This document shows, piece after piece, positions 42,416 to 52,441 of a stretch of DNA of 64,000 nucleotides (the stretch's first letter is position 1; every line of letters starts with the position of its first letter). The position numbers and the translations under genes are program-made. The notes below the pieces were generated by a model that was not told the DNA's origin, ran no database searches, and was given only the letters and a program-made list of their open reading frames with translations. The stretch is from contig NZ_BCWV01000005.1 of assembly GCF_001894765.1 (NCBI RefSeq), positions 1 to 64,000 on the forward strand. The letters are read 5' to 3'. The stretch is from Rhodococcoides corynebacterioides NBRC 14404. Its GTDB lineage: Bacteria; Actinomycetota; Actinomycetes; Mycobacteriales; Mycobacteriaceae.

Positions 42416-43443
42416 CTGGAGGACTCTTCCTGCTCGGTGGGTCGGCCGGTGAGGGCCAGGAACACTTCGTCGAGGCTCGGTTGCCCGAGCGCGTACGTGC
42501 CGATCTCGATGCCGGCCTCGTGCAGCGCGGTGAGGCCGCGCGCCACCGCGGCCGTGTCGTCGACGATGGAGGTGAGCGCAGCCGGATCCGGCTCCTCCAC
42601 CACGTCCGTGCGCAGCGTCTCCCGCAGGATCCGCGCCGCCTCGACGCGGGTGGCGGAGTCGACCACCCGCACGTGCAGGGAGCCCGATCCCACCGAGGCC
42701 TTGAGCTGACCGGTGGTGCCCTCGGCGATGACGCGACCGGAGTCGATGACGGCGACGCGGTCGGCCAACTGATCGGCCTCGTCGAGGTACTGGGTGGTGA
42801 GCAGGACCGTGGTCCCGCCCGCGACCAGTGACCGCACGATCTCCCAGACCTGGTTGCGGCTGCGCGGGTCGAGGCCGGTGGTCGGCTCGTCGAGGAACAT
42901 CAGTTCGGGGGTCACGACGAGGCCGGCGGCGATGTCCACCCGCCGCCGCATTCCGCCGGAGTAGGTCTTGACCTGCTTGCTCGCCGCGGCCGACAGGTCG
43001 AACACCTGCAGCAGCAGATCCGCGCGCTCGCGTGCGGCCGGTCGGCTGTAGCCGTACAGGCGCGACAGGAGAACCAGGTTCTCCCAGCCGGTCAGATCCT
43101 CGTCCAGCGACGCGAACTGTCCCGTCAACGACACTGCCGACCGCACGGCGTCGGGCTCGGTGGCCACGTCGTGGCCGAGGACACGGGCGGACCCACCGTC
43201 GATGCTCGTCAGCGTCGCGAGCATGCGCATGGTGGTGGTCTTGCCCGCACCGTTGGGGCCGAGCACGCCGTAGACGCCGCCGCGTGGCACGGCGAGGTCG
43301 ACGCCGTTCACGGCCACGGTGGACCCGAACGTCTTCGTGAGGGCGGTCGCCTCGATCGCGAGGTCGGTGGGCGGGCCCGTCTCGGTGGCACTGCGCGGGG
43401 TTGCAGTGCGCGGGGTGGCGCTGTTCGTCATGGCGCGGTTCAT
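42412..43443 (-). CDS. ABC transporter ATP-binding protein, DrrA-like
   Basis: The 343-residue product has Walker [16 protein letters not shown]-loop [15 protein letters not shown], the signature [15 protein letters not shown], Walker [13 protein letters not shown] and the H-loop-like [15 protein letters not shown], where Gln-Tyr replaces the usual His-Tyr as is common in DrrA. The last 100 residues are a DrrA-type regulatory domain ending in [13 protein letters not shown]. The N-terminus carries a Thr/Ser/Pro stretch. It is divergent from sigK across 234 bases that hold no gene. Confidence 0.92.
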   Translation of the reverse strand: MNRAMTNSATPRTATPRSATETGPPTDLAIEATALTKTFGSTVAVNGVDLAVPRGGVYGVLGPNGAGKTTTMRMLATLTSIDGGSARVLGHDVATEPDAVRSAVSLTGQFASLDEDLTGWENLVLLSRLYGYSRPAARERADLLLQVFDLSAAASKQVKTYSGGMRRRVDIAAGLVVTPELMFLDEPTTGLDPRSRNQVWEIVRSLVAGGTTVLLTTQYLDEADQLADRVAVIDSGRVIAEGTTGQLKASVGSGSLHVRVVDSATRVEAARILRETLRTDVVEEPDPAALTSIVDDTAAVARGLTALHEAGIEIGTYALGQPSLDEVFLALTGRPTEQEESSR

Positions 43444-43677
43444 GGTGGAAAGGACTCCCGGGGATACGAAAAGTCATCGCGGACGCCGGCGGGGTGCAGC
43501 GACCGAGGCGGACATATCGTGCGCGCCGACCGAGGGACGACGCAACGGAATTGATCCGTACGGGTGCGGTTCCGGTCCGTCCGGCCGTCGGTACCGAATC
43601 CCCGATGACGGAACACAGGGGTCTCTGTGGGGGGTGGACCACGACGAGTCGGCGCGGCCGGTAGTGAGGTGTGGACG

Positions 43678-44385
43678 ATGACCACTAGTGTCATGGTCGA
43701 TGAACGACACATCTTGTTTCGCGTCGGACCGCGCGCGATGAGTGCGGACGAGTCGGACACGGCCGCGTCGAACACGGTCGACTCGGCCTGCGTGGTGCCG
43801 ACGTCCGACGTGAAGGCCCGGCGGGCCGCCGAGGCGGACGAGTTGCGGTCGCTGCTGTCCGCGGCGGCGACGGGCGATCAGTCTGCCTTCGGTCGGCTGT
43901 ACGACCTCACGTCCTCCCGCGTCTACGGCATGGTTCTGCGTGTCCTGCGGGACCCGGGGTTCAGCGAGGAGACCACGCAGGAAGTCTTCCTGCAGGTCTG
44001 GCGGTCCGCCGATCGCTACGACCCCGCCCAGGGTTCTCCTCTGGCCTGGATGATGACGCTGGCGCATCGCCGCGCCGTCGACCGGGTGCGGTCGGAGCAG
44101 TCCGGCACCGATCGGGAGGCGCTCTACGGCAGCAAGGCCCACAGCCCGGCGCACGACGAGGTGCTCGAATCGGTCACGCAGACCCTGGAATCCGAGGCGG
44201 TGGTGCGCTGCCTCGGGTCGCTCACCGAGACCCAGCGTGAATCCGTCCGCATGGCGTACTACAACGGATGGACCTACCGCGAGGTGGCCGAGCGACTCGG
44301 TGTCGCCGTGCCCACCGTCAAGTCCCGCATCCGGGACGGACTGATCAAGCTACAGAAATGTCTGGGGGTGGACGGCGGTGAGTGA
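43678..44385 (+). CDS. sigK: ECF sigma factor SigK
   Basis: The 235-residue product matches ECF sigma factors: region 2 (FGRLYDLTSSRVYGMVLRVL; ETTQEVFLQVWRSADRYDPA; AWMMTLAHRRAVDRVR) and region 4 (TETQRESVRMAYYNGWTYRE; VAVPTVKSRIRDGLIKL). The pattern agrees with SigK of mycobacteria, including VYGMVLRVLRDPGFSEETTQE. M. tuberculosis SigK has 187 residues; here an extra N-terminus of 20 to 45 residues is predicted, and the ATG at 43738 may be the true start. The 3' end overlaps rskA by 8 bases. Confidence 0.85.
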   Translation: MTTSVMVDERHILFRVGPRAMSADESDTAASNTVDSACVVPTSDVKARRAAEADELRSLLSAAATGDQSAFGRLYDLTSSRVYGMVLRVLRDPGFSEETTQEVFLQVWRSADRYDPAQGSPLAWMMTLAHRRAVDRVRSEQSGTDREALYGSKAHSPAHDEVLESVTQTLESEAVVRCLGSLTETQRESVRMAYYNGWTYREVAERLGVAVPTVKSRIRDGLIKLQKCLGVDGGE

Positions 44386-45208
44386 CCCTGCCGACCACGG
44401 CCGACATCGGAAAGACGAGCTCGACGCCATGCCTTCCTCGCTCTCACCCACGTCGGGCGACGCCGCGTCGCGGGATCTGCTCGACCTCGCGTACGCCTAC
44501 GCACTGGACGCGGTGGACGACGACGAACGCGCGGACATCGAGCGGCGAGTGGCGTCGGCGCCGGCGGACCAACGGGCCCGCTTCGACGCCGTCGTCGAGT
44601 CGGTCCACGTCACCCTCGCGCTGACCGCCGACGCTGACGCCAGTCCCGCGCCCGCACACCTGCGGGACAAAATTCTCGCCGCCGTCGACTCCGGTATCGC
44701 CGCCGGGCAGCCGGAACCCGGCGCGGAGCCGTCCCCGGTCGTCTCGCTCGACGACCGCCGACGCACCCGCCGGTGGCGTCTCGCCGCGGCCGCCGCCGCC
44801 GCGGTTCTCGTGGTGGGCGTCGGGGGAGCCGTCGTGTCCCAGCAGTTCGGTACCGACCCTGCGTCGCCGACCGCGACCGTCCTCGCCGCCGACGACGTCC
44901 AACGCAGCACCGTGCCCGTCGAGGGTGGCGGCTCGGCCACCGTCGCCTGGTCGCCGACGCACGACGCGGCCGTCGTCACGCTCGACGGCGTCGCCGACCC
45001 CGGGGACGGGCGGGTCTTCGAGATGTGGCTCATCGGCGCGGACCCCGAGCCCCGGCCCGCCGGACTGATCGACGCCGACAGCGCCACCGCCGACCGGGAA
45101 CACCTGGTCAGCGGACTGTCCGGCGCCACCACCTGGGCCGTCACCGTCGAACCCGACGGCGGGTCGGACGCTCCCACCAGCCAGCCGATCGTCGCCGTCA
45201 CCTTCTAG
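44378..45208 (+). CDS. rskA: anti-sigma-K factor RskA
   Basis: RskA holds SigK inactive at the membrane until regulated proteolysis. The 276-residue product has an N-terminal cytoplasmic sigma-binding part (LLDLAYAYALDAVDDDERADIE), one transmembrane helix (RLAAAAAAAVLVVGVGGAVV) and an extracytoplasmic domain of the RskA type (VFEMWLIGADPEPRPAGLID; SGATTWAVTVEPDGGSDAPT). The GTG start lies in the sigK stop region, so the two are co-translated. It converges with the glutaminase gene, 9 bases apart. Confidence 0.88.
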   Translation: MSDPADHGRHRKDELDAMPSSLSPTSGDAASRDLLDLAYAYALDAVDDDERADIERRVASAPADQRARFDAVVESVHVTLALTADADASPAPAHLRDKILAAVDSGIAAGQPEPGAEPSPVVSLDDRRRTRRWRLAAAAAAAVLVVGVGGAVVSQQFGTDPASPTATVLAADDVQRSTVPVEGGGSATVAWSPTHDAAVVTLDGVADPGDGRVFEMWLIGADPEPRPAGLIDADSATADREHLVSGLSGATTWAVTVEPDGGSDAPTSQPIVAVTF

Positions 45209-45217
45209 GCGACCCGC

Positions 45218-47047
45218 CTACGCCGGGCCGCTCCTCCGCAGGGCCCCCACGATCGTCTCCACCTGCTCGTAGGCCCGGTCCAGCAGCGTGATCACCAGAT
45301 CCGCGGTCGCGGCCGGGTTCTCCACGCGCAGTCGCTCGAAGTCGGCCGGCGCGAGAACGGCCACCGCGGTCTCCTCGACCGCGGTGATCCGCAACCCGAA
45401 CTCGCTCCGCCTGATCAGCGGAATCTCGCCGAAGCTCATCCCGGCGGACAGCGTGGACACCGGACGCACGACGTCGTCCGCCGCGACGAACTCCACCGAC
45501 ACCCGACCGGAGAGCACCAGGACCAGACCGAGAGCCGGGTCGCCCACGTCCGCGACCACCGTGCCGGCCGCATAGGTCACGGCGCTGGTGAGGGCCATGA
45601 TGCGATCGCGGTGCGCGGGCGTCGTCGCCGCCAGCACCGGATGTGCGGCCAACGCCACCTCGGTGGCCTGCCGCGGCCCGTCGCACCACCGATCGAGAAC
45701 GACGTCCTCGGCCCACCGCAGCGCCGAGTCCAGTGTCGCGAACACCCGACCGGAGCCGTCCCGGTCGGCCAGCGTGGACACCGTGTGGGCCATGGTCCCG
45801 CGCGGATCGACCAGCCCCGCCGCGCACCCGGCGCCACGGAGTTGCTCGGCCAGCGCGTCGAGCATGGACCGCGCGACGCCGCTGACGTCGTCGACACGGC
45901 GCATGTCCAGCACCACGGCGTCCGGCGGGGCCTCGTCCGCGGCCGGGGTCACGGCGCGCACCACCGACTCCGCGGCCGAGAACAACAGATCCCCGTGCAG
46001 TTCGTAGACGCGCGCCCGCGACCCACGCTCGGCGAGGGTGCGTTGTTCGGACGCGGTGCGGCGGCGACGCGACGGGGCGTCGACGATGCTGTACCGCGCG
46101 CGGACCGCGCTGCGGGCCGCACGTCCGACGTGCAGGAAGTGCAGTTCGAGGCGCCGGGACAACTCACGGCAGGCAAGGACCCCGCGCACGCTGTTGCCGT
46201 GCTCGTCGAGGCGGGGGGAGAAGACGGAGATGCCGAGCTGGCCCGGGAGGACGGCCATGACCGACCCGGCGACACCGCTCTTGGCGGGGAGTCCGACGCG
46301 GTTGACCCAGTCGCCCGCTCCGTCGTACATGCCGCAGGTGGTCATGACGCTGAGGACCCGCTCGGTCAGCACGGGGTCGGCGGCGATCTCTCCGGTGCAC
46401 GGGTTGGTGCCGTTGTTCGCCAGGGTGGCGGCCATGGCTGCGATGTCGCGACCGGTGACGGTCAGCGAGCACTGCCGGAAGTACAGGTCGACCGCGGCGT
46501 CCGGGTCGGACTCGACCACACCGAAGGAACGCAGCATGTGGCCGATGGCGCGGTTGCGATGGCCGGTGGCGGCTTCCGAGGCATGCACGGCGGCGTTCAG
46601 CTCGAGGTCGCGGCCGGCGAACCGGGAGAACGAGCGACGGATGCGGTCGAACTGCACGTCGGGGGTGTCGCCCGTCACCAGCGACGCGGCGGTGATGGCC
46701 CCGGCGTTGATCATGGGGTTGCGCGGACGCTCGGTGACGGGGTCGAGACTGATCTCGTTGAACGGTTCACCCGACGGTTCGACGTCGATCTTCGTCGCCA
46801 CCGCCTCCTCGCCGCGATCGGCCAGGGCCAGGGCGTAGGTGAACGGCTTGGAGACCGACTGGATGGTGAACGGCACCCGCGTGTCGCCCACCTCGTACAC
46901 GTAGCCGTCCGCGGTGGTGAGGCAGATGCCGAATCGGTCGGGTTCGGCGGACGCGAGCTCCGGGATGTAGTCGGCGACGGCGCCGGACGTGTCCTCGGCG
47001 CACAGCGCGTACACGTCCTCGAGGATGTGTTGCACGACGTCGGTCAT
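45218..47047 (-). CDS. glsA: glutaminase fused to STAS and cyclic-nucleotide-binding domains
   Basis: The first 310 residues are a serine-dependent glutaminase that turns glutamine into glutamate and ammonia: Ser64 and Lys67 in QSVSKPFTYAL, NPMINAGAI, and GLPAKSGVAGSVMAVLPG. From about 345 there is a STAS domain (YELHGDLLFSAAE; VVLDMRRVDDVSGVARSMLD), and from about 465 a Crp-type cNMP-binding domain (AGTVVADVGDPALGLVLVLSGRVSVE; SAGMSFGEIPLI). Ligand-site Arg after FGEIPL is RRSEFGL, plausible but not certain. The enzyme may be regulated by a nucleotide or a phosphorylated STAS partner. Total 609 residues, twice a plain glutaminase. Confidence 0.9.
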   Translation of the reverse strand: MTDVVQHILEDVYALCAEDTSGAVADYIPELASAEPDRFGICLTTADGYVYEVGDTRVPFTIQSVSKPFTYALALADRGEEAVATKIDVEPSGEPFNEISLDPVTERPRNPMINAGAITAASLVTGDTPDVQFDRIRRSFSRFAGRDLELNAAVHASEAATGHRNRAIGHMLRSFGVVESDPDAAVDLYFRQCSLTVTGRDIAAMAATLANNGTNPCTGEIAADPVLTERVLSVMTTCGMYDGAGDWVNRVGLPAKSGVAGSVMAVLPGQLGISVFSPRLDEHGNSVRGVLACRELSRRLELHFLHVGRAARSAVRARYSIVDAPSRRRRTASEQRTLAERGSRARVYELHGDLLFSAAESVVRAVTPAADEAPPDAVVLDMRRVDDVSGVARSMLDALAEQLRGAGCAAGLVDPRGTMAHTVSTLADRDGSGRVFATLDSALRWAEDVVLDRWCDGPRQATEVALAAHPVLAATTPAHRDRIMALTSAVTYAAGTVVADVGDPALGLVLVLSGRVSVEFVAADDVVRPVSTLSAGMSFGEIPLIRRSEFGLRITAVEETAVAVLAPADFERLRVENPAATADLVITLLDRAYEQVETIVGALRRSGPA

Positions 47048-47176
47048 CGTTCTCGGTGCCTCGTTCCGTCGGTGCTGGTGTGGCCGGTCGTACGGTAACG
47101 CGACGCTCGGTGGCACGTAGACTGGCGTGACCGATCGGCGCGCCTCGATCGGACCGTACGAGGGGAGACGATTTCG

Positions 47177-49066
47177 TTGGGTGTTCTGTCACGTGTGCAC
47201 GAGCCCGGCGACCTGCGTGCCCTCTCCCTCGACGAGATGACCGAGCTGGCCTCGGAGATCCGGCAGTTCCTGGTGGAGAAGGTGTCCGCCACCGGCGGCC
47301 ATCTCGGGCCGAACCTGGGTGTGGTCGAGCTGACGCTGGCCGTGCACCGGGTGTTCGAGTCGCCCGCCGACGCCGTGATCTTCGACACCGGCCACCAGGC
47401 CTACGTCCACAAGATCGTCACCGGTCGGGCCGACAGGTTCGACACGCTGCGCAAGGACGGCGGGCTGTCCGGCTACCCGTCGCGGGCGGAGAGCGAGCAC
47501 GACTGGGTGGAGTCGTCGCACGCGTCTGCGTCGTTGTCCTACGCCGACGGACTCGCGAAGGCCTTCGCCCTCACCGGCCGGTCGGACCGGCACGTCGTCG
47601 CGATCGTCGGCGACGGTGCCCTCACCGGTGGCATGTGCTGGGAAGCGCTCAACAACATCGCGGCCGGGCAGGATCGCTCGCTGGTCATCGTCGTCAACGA
47701 CAACGGTCGGTCCTATTCGCCGACCATCGGCGGCCTGGCCGACCATCTCGCCACGCTGCGTCTGCAGCCGGGGTACGAGCGCGCACTCGACACCGGTCGC
47801 CGGGTCGTCCGGAACATCCCGGTGGTCGGCTCGCCCGCCTACGCCATGCTGCACGGCATGAAGGCCGGGCTGAAGGACGCCGTCAGCCCGCAGGTGATGT
47901 TCACCGACCTCGGCATCAAGTACCTCGGTCCGGTGGACGGGCACGATCAGTCGGCGATGGAATCGGCGCTACGCCGCGCGAAGGCCTACGGCGGACCGGT
48001 CATCGTCCACGCCGTGACCCGCAAGGGCATGGGGTACTCGCACGCCGAGAACGACGTCGCCGATCAGATGCACTCCACCGGTGTGATCGACCCGCTGACC
48101 GGTCGCGCCGTCGCCGTCGCGGCGCCCGACTGGACGTCGGTGTTCTCCCGCGAACTCATCGCCCTCGCCGCCGAGCGCACGGACGTCGTGGCGATCACGG
48201 CGGCCATGGCCGGCCCGACCGGGCTCGCTGCCTTCGGCGACCGATACCCGGACCGCTTCTTCGACGTCGGAATCGCCGAGCAGCACGCGCTGACGTCGGC
48301 GGCGGGCCTGGCTCTGGGCGGTCTCCATCCCGTGGTCGCCGTCTACTCGACGTTCCTCAACCGTGCTTTCGACCAGTTGCTCATGGACGTCGCACTACTG
48401 AAGCAGCCCGTGACCCTCGTCCTCGACCGCGCCGGAGTGACCGGATCGGACGGAGCGAGCCACAACGGCATGTGGGACATGTCGCTGCTGGGCATCGTGC
48501 CGGGCATGAAGGTCGCCGCGCCTCGTGACGCGGCCACTCTCCGGGAGGAACTGGCCGAGGCGTTGGCCGTGTCCGACGGGCCCACCGCGATTCGTTTCCC
48601 CAAGGGGGCCGTGCCGGAGAGCACCGTGGCCGTGCGTCGGATCGACGACGTCGTCGACGTCCTGCACGAGACGGACGGGCCGGGCGACGTCCTGCTCGTC
48701 GCCGTCGGACCGTTCGCGTCGTTGGCGCTGGACACCGCCGAGGAACTGGCGGCCGGCGGCGTGCGCGCCACCGTCGTCGATCCGCGGTGGGTGCTGCCGG
48801 TGCCGCAGTCGCTGACCAAGCTCGCCGCGGACTACCGCCTGGTGGTCACGGTCGAGGACAGTGGCCTGCACGGGGGCATCGGTGCGTCCGTGTCCGCCGC
48901 GTTGCGCGCCGCGGGTGTCGACGTCCCGTGCCGGGATCTCGGTGTGCCGCAACAGTTCCTGGACCACGGTTCGCGTGACCGGATTCATCGGGAGATCGGG
49001 CTGACCCCGGCCGACATCGCCGGTCGGGTGTTCGGGTGGCTCGGCCATCGGCCGGACGGCATCTGA
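47177..49066 (+). CDS. dxs: 1-deoxy-D-xylulose-5-phosphate synthase
   Basis: Dxs condenses pyruvate and glyceraldehyde-3-phosphate in the first step of the MEP isoprenoid pathway. The 629-residue product has [15 protein letters not shown], the thiamine diphosphate motif [29 protein letters not shown], and the pyrimidine-domain [18 protein letters not shown]. Full length with no gaps. The start is TTG 47177 with GGGGAG upstream, as the homologous N-terminus begins right there. It is divergent from glsA, 129 bases apart. Confidence 0.95.
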   Translation: MGVLSRVHEPGDLRALSLDEMTELASEIRQFLVEKVSATGGHLGPNLGVVELTLAVHRVFESPADAVIFDTGHQAYVHKIVTGRADRFDTLRKDGGLSGYPSRAESEHDWVESSHASASLSYADGLAKAFALTGRSDRHVVAIVGDGALTGGMCWEALNNIAAGQDRSLVIVVNDNGRSYSPTIGGLADHLATLRLQPGYERALDTGRRVVRNIPVVGSPAYAMLHGMKAGLKDAVSPQVMFTDLGIKYLGPVDGHDQSAMESALRRAKAYGGPVIVHAVTRKGMGYSHAENDVADQMHSTGVIDPLTGRAVAVAAPDWTSVFSRELIALAAERTDVVAITAAMAGPTGLAAFGDRYPDRFFDVGIAEQHALTSAAGLALGGLHPVVAVYSTFLNRAFDQLLMDVALLKQPVTLVLDRAGVTGSDGASHNGMWDMSLLGIVPGMKVAAPRDAATLREELAEALAVSDGPTAIRFPKGAVPESTVAVRRIDDVVDVLHETDGPGDVLLVAVGPFASLALDTAEELAAGGVRATVVDPRWVLPVPQSLTKLAADYRLVVTVEDSGLHGGIGASVSAALRAAGVDVPCRDLGVPQQFLDHGSRDRIHREIGLTPADIAGRVFGWLGHRPDGI

Positions 49067-49089
49067 CCGAGCCACCGCCCGCGTCGCGG

Positions 49090-50103
49090 TCAGGCTGCCT
49101 TGCCGGCGGCGTCCTTCAGCTGCGGCAGGATGCGCTCGAGGACCCAGGGCGTCGACACCGGGTTGACGTTGCTGAGTCCGGCGATCACCTGCTGATCGGT
49201 CATCGCGATCGCGGAGCCGGACTGCACCGCCGGCAGGGTGGCCAGTGCGGGCACCGAGTCGAAGGTGAAGCCGTCCGGGGTGAAGGCCACGATGACGTCG
49301 GCATCGAAGCTCTGGACGTTCTCGAGCGACACGGTGGAGAAGAAGGAACCGGTGGTGTCGGCGTCGGCCAGCGCGGTCACGCCCGGCGCGTTCACGAAGC
49401 CCATCTCGTTCAGCACCTGCACGCGCGGATCGGTGGGCAGGTACACGTTGGCCTGACCGGCGTCGGTGTCGAGATTCACGACGGCGACCGTCTTGCCGGC
49501 GAACTCCGGGTTGGCCTCGGCCTCGGCGGCGAGCCGTTCGCCCAGACCGTCGATCAGGCCCTGCGCCTCGGCGGGCTTGCCGACGGCCTCGCCGATCATC
49601 GTGGTCTGCTCCTGCCACGTGGTCTGCCAGGGGCCGCCGGGGTACGCGACCACGGGGGCGACACCGCTGAGGGTGTCGTAGTAGGTCTGCGAGAAGCCCT
49701 CGTACGGAGCGAGGACCAGGTCGGGTGCCAGGGCGGCGAGGGCCTCGACGTCCGGGTCGCCCGCTGCCGGATCCTCGTACAGCGTCGTCGCGTCGGCGTC
49801 GTAGAACTCCTGCGCCCACGGCATCACGCCGTTCTCGTCGGCGCCGTAGGTGTACCGCGGCTGTCCCACCGGGGTCACGCCCAGCGCGCCGAGGATGTCC
49901 TGGGCGTTCCATCCCATCGTGACGATGCGCTCGGGGGCGGAGGGGATCTCCGTCGACCCGAAGGCGTGCTCGATGGTGACGGGGAAGGCTCCGTCGCCGG
50001 TGCCGGCGGAGGTCGATTCCGAGCCCGAGTCCGAGGAGCACCCGGCCACGAGGGCGACAGCGGCGGTCGCAGCGACGAGGGGAACGAGGCGGTTGCGTTT
50101 CAC
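49090..50103 (-). CDS. iron-siderophore ABC substrate-binding lipoprotein
   Basis: The 337-residue product has a lipoprotein signal (VALVAGCSSD, Cys22) and a FecB/FepB-type periplasmic-binding fold: ERIVTMGWNAQDILGALGVTPVG, LAALAPDLVLAPYEG and DVIVAFTPDGF. Such proteins bind ferric siderophores outside the membrane and deliver them to an ABC permease. No permease or ATPase is nearby, so it is an orphan component. The GTG start adjoins an IdeR box and a -10 with 6-base spacing, implying a leaderless message repressed by iron. Confidence 0.9.
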   Translation of the reverse strand: MKRNRLVPLVAATAAVALVAGCSSDSGSESTSAGTGDGAFPVTIEHAFGSTEIPSAPERIVTMGWNAQDILGALGVTPVGQPRYTYGADENGVMPWAQEFYDADATTLYEDPAAGDPDVEALAALAPDLVLAPYEGFSQTYYDTLSGVAPVVAYPGGPWQTTWQEQTTMIGEAVGKPAEAQGLIDGLGERLAAEAEANPEFAGKTVAVVNLDTDAGQANVYLPTDPRVQVLNEMGFVNAPGVTALADADTTGSFFSTVSLENVQSFDADVIVAFTPDGFTFDSVPALATLPAVQSGSAIAMTDQQVIAGLSNVNPVSTPWVLERILPQLKDAAGKAA

Positions 50104-50121
50104 GAGGGTAGCCTAACCTAT
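50103..50121 (-). promoter_or_regulatory. IdeR iron box at the siderophore-binding gene start
   Basis: The minus strand reads ATAGGTTAGGCTACCCTCG, 15 of 19 matches to the DtxR/IdeR consensus TTAGGTTAGGCTAACCTAA. It includes a TAGGCT -10 and ends on the first base of the GTG start codon, so IdeR-Fe2+ would cover the promoter. Confidence 0.8.
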
Positions 50122-50264
50122 GCAGGTGGGCCGGGGTGATGGTCCGGGGCTCGCCGGTGTGGGCGGCTCGGGTTCTGGTCGGGGCGCAGGGAAGGGTTGC
50201 GCAGGTTCCGGTCAGGTGCGCGGGGTGCAACCGGTGACGGTGGCGAAAACCTGCGCAGGAACGA

Positions 50265-50308
50265 CGACACCTCCGGGGGATGCGCGGAGCACCCACCCGG
50301 AGGTGTCG
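50265..50308. terminator. terminator hairpin after fadB
   Basis: Perfect 13-bp arms CGACACCTCCGGG (50265-50277) and CCCGGAGGTGTCG (50296-50308) enclose an 18-base loop, just downstream of the fadB stop on the minus strand. The other 200 bases of this gap hold only the iron box. Confidence 0.75.
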
Positions 50309-50321
50309 GTCGAGCGGCGAA

Positions 50322-52436
50322 CTACAGGCTGGCCACACCCTTGTCGAGGAAGCGGTGCCCGGTGACGGCCTCGGAGGTGCCGGTGCGGTCCAGGTACGGA
50401 GTGATGCCGCCGTTCCAGAAGCCGAACCCGCCGCCGAGGATGAGGCACAGGTCGATGTCCTGAGCCGCAGCGACGACACCCTCGGTGAGCATGATGTCGA
50501 TCTCCTCCGCGAAGGCGCGGCGGGTGCGATCGAGCACCTGCTCGGCCGTGGACGGAGAGTCGCCCTGCGGCCAGAGGTCCGCGACCTCCGGGTCGACGGT
50601 CTTGGTGCCGTCGGCGCCGTAGGTCCACACCGCGGACTTCTTCGCGGCGACCATGGCCTGGAGGCCGGGGGAGTCGTGGAAGCGCTCCGGGTAGTACTCC
50701 GCCATCGTCTCGCCGGTGTGCAGTGCCACCGCCGGGCCCACCAGGGACAACAGGGTCAGCGGGCTCATCGGCATGCCGAGTTCCCCGATGGCGTCGTCCG
50801 CGACGTCGAAGGGGGTGCCCTCGTCGATGGCGTTCATGACCTCGCCGAGCGCTCGGGTGAGCAGCCGGTTGAACACGAAGCCCGGCTTGTCGGCGACGAG
50901 CACGGCCGACTTCTTCAGCGACTTCGCCGTGGCGAACGCGGTGGCCAGCGTGGCGTCGTCCGTCTTCTCGCCGCGGATGACCTCGAGCAGCGGCAGGACG
51001 GCGACCGGGTTGAAGAAGTGGAAGCCCACCACTCGCTCGGGGTGCTTCAGGTCCGCGGCCATGCGGGTGATGGACAGCGACGAGGTGTTGGTCGCCAGGA
51101 TGGTCTCCGGGGAGACGTGCTCCTCGAGCTCGGCGAACACCTTCTTCTTGACGTCGAGGTTCTCGAAGACGGCCTCGATGACCCAGTCGGTCTTCGCGAA
51201 CGCGGCCTTGTCCAGCGAGCCGGACACGAGCGCCTTGAGGCGGTTCGCGGCGTCGGGTGAGAGCCGCTTCTTGCCCTGCAGCTTGTCGATCTCCGCGTGG
51301 ACGTAGCCGACGCCCTTGTCGATGCGCTCCTGATCGATGTCGGTGAGGATCACCGGCACCTTCAGCTGGCGCACGAAGAGGAGGGCGAGCTGGCTGGCCA
51401 TCAGTCCGGCTCCGACGATGCCGACGCCGGTGACCTTGCGGGCCGCCGACTTGTCGGGTGCGCCGGCGGGACGCTTGGCCCGTTTCTGCACCAGGTCGAA
51501 GGCGTAGAGACCGGCCCGCAGTTCGTCGGCCATGAGGAGGTCGGCGAGCGCCTCGTCCTCGGCGGCGAATCCGGCATCGAGCGACGCCGGGTCGCCGAGA
51601 TCGGTGTTCCGCGCCAGCTCCAGCAGTTCGACCGCCTTGACGGGTCCCGGAGCATGGTTGCGGGTCTTGCCGGACACGATGCCCTTGGCGCGGGCGATCG
51701 CGTCGTCCCACGCCTGGCCGCGATCGATCTCGGGCCGGGCGGGAACGACGTCACCGGCGAGCACCGAGGCGGCCCACACGAGCGACTGCTCGAGGAAATC
51801 GGCGCCGCCGAGCACCGCGTCCGCGATACCGATCTTCTGCGCGTCGGCCGGCTTCAGCATGCGGTTCTGGTTGAGAGCGTTCTCGACGACCACCGTCACC
51901 GCGGCCGACGGGCCGATGATGTTGGGCAGCAACTGCGTTCCGCCCCAGCCGGGCACGAGACCGAGGAACGCCTCGGGCAGTCCCAGGGCCGCGGCGTTGT
52001 CCGCGACGGTCCGGTAATGGCAGTGCAGGGCCAGCTCCAGACCGCCGCCGAGCGCAGCGCCGTTGACGAAGGCGAACGTCGGCACCGTCGATTCGCGGAG
52101 ACGACGGAACACGGCGTGGCCGCGGCGCCCCATGGTCAGGGCGACGTCCCGGTCGGCGATCTTCGGCACACCGTTGAGGTCCGCGCCGACGGCGAAGACG
52201 AACGGCTTGCCGGTGACCGCGACGGCGACCGGGTCGGCGGCGTAGGCCTCGTCGAGCGCCGCCTCGAGCGCGTCGAGTCCGGCCGGGCCGAAGGTGGACG
52301 GCTTGGTGTGGTCGAAGCCGTTGTCGATGGTCACGAGGGCGACGGGTCCGTCGATGCCCGGGACGGTGAGGATGCGCGTGAAGGCGTGCGTGACGACCTC
52401 GTCGGCGAAAGCAGCCGCGCTGGTGGATTCGGTCAT
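50322..52436 (-). CDS. fadB: multifunctional fatty-acid oxidation protein FadB (hydratase/3-hydroxyacyl-CoA dehydrogenase)
   Basis: FadB hydrates enoyl-CoA and oxidises 3-hydroxyacyl-CoA in beta-oxidation. The 704-residue product has an N-terminal crotonase domain (FAFVNGAALGGGLELALHC with the first catalytic Glu region; LGLPEAFLGLVPGWGGTQ with the second) and an NAD-binding dehydrogenase (GVGIVGAGLMASQLALL; VGFHFFNPVAVLPLLEVI; DKPGFVFNRLL). It begins 5 bases after fadA ends, so the two make one complex and operon, equivalent to Rv0859-Rv0860. ATG 52436 is favoured over a GTG nine bases upstream. Confidence 0.93.
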   Translation of the reverse strand: MTESTSAAAFADEVVTHAFTRILTVPGIDGPVALVTIDNGFDHTKPSTFGPAGLDALEAALDEAYAADPVAVAVTGKPFVFAVGADLNGVPKIADRDVALTMGRRGHAVFRRLRESTVPTFAFVNGAALGGGLELALHCHYRTVADNAAALGLPEAFLGLVPGWGGTQLLPNIIGPSAAVTVVVENALNQNRMLKPADAQKIGIADAVLGGADFLEQSLVWAASVLAGDVVPARPEIDRGQAWDDAIARAKGIVSGKTRNHAPGPVKAVELLELARNTDLGDPASLDAGFAAEDEALADLLMADELRAGLYAFDLVQKRAKRPAGAPDKSAARKVTGVGIVGAGLMASQLALLFVRQLKVPVILTDIDQERIDKGVGYVHAEIDKLQGKKRLSPDAANRLKALVSGSLDKAAFAKTDWVIEAVFENLDVKKKVFAELEEHVSPETILATNTSSLSITRMAADLKHPERVVGFHFFNPVAVLPLLEVIRGEKTDDATLATAFATAKSLKKSAVLVADKPGFVFNRLLTRALGEVMNAIDEGTPFDVADDAIGELGMPMSPLTLLSLVGPAVALHTGETMAEYYPERFHDSPGLQAMVAAKKSAVWTYGADGTKTVDPEVADLWPQGDSPSTAEQVLDRTRRAFAEEIDIMLTEGVVAAAQDIDLCLILGGGFGFWNGGITPYLDRTGTSEAVTGHRFLDKGVASL

Positions 52437-52441
52437 GATGG

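Noticed and set aside
43594-43599. CCGAAT upstream of sigK, resembling the SigK -10
   Set aside because: No CCATCC-like -35 at 16-17 bases upstream, so autoregulation by SigK cannot be supported.
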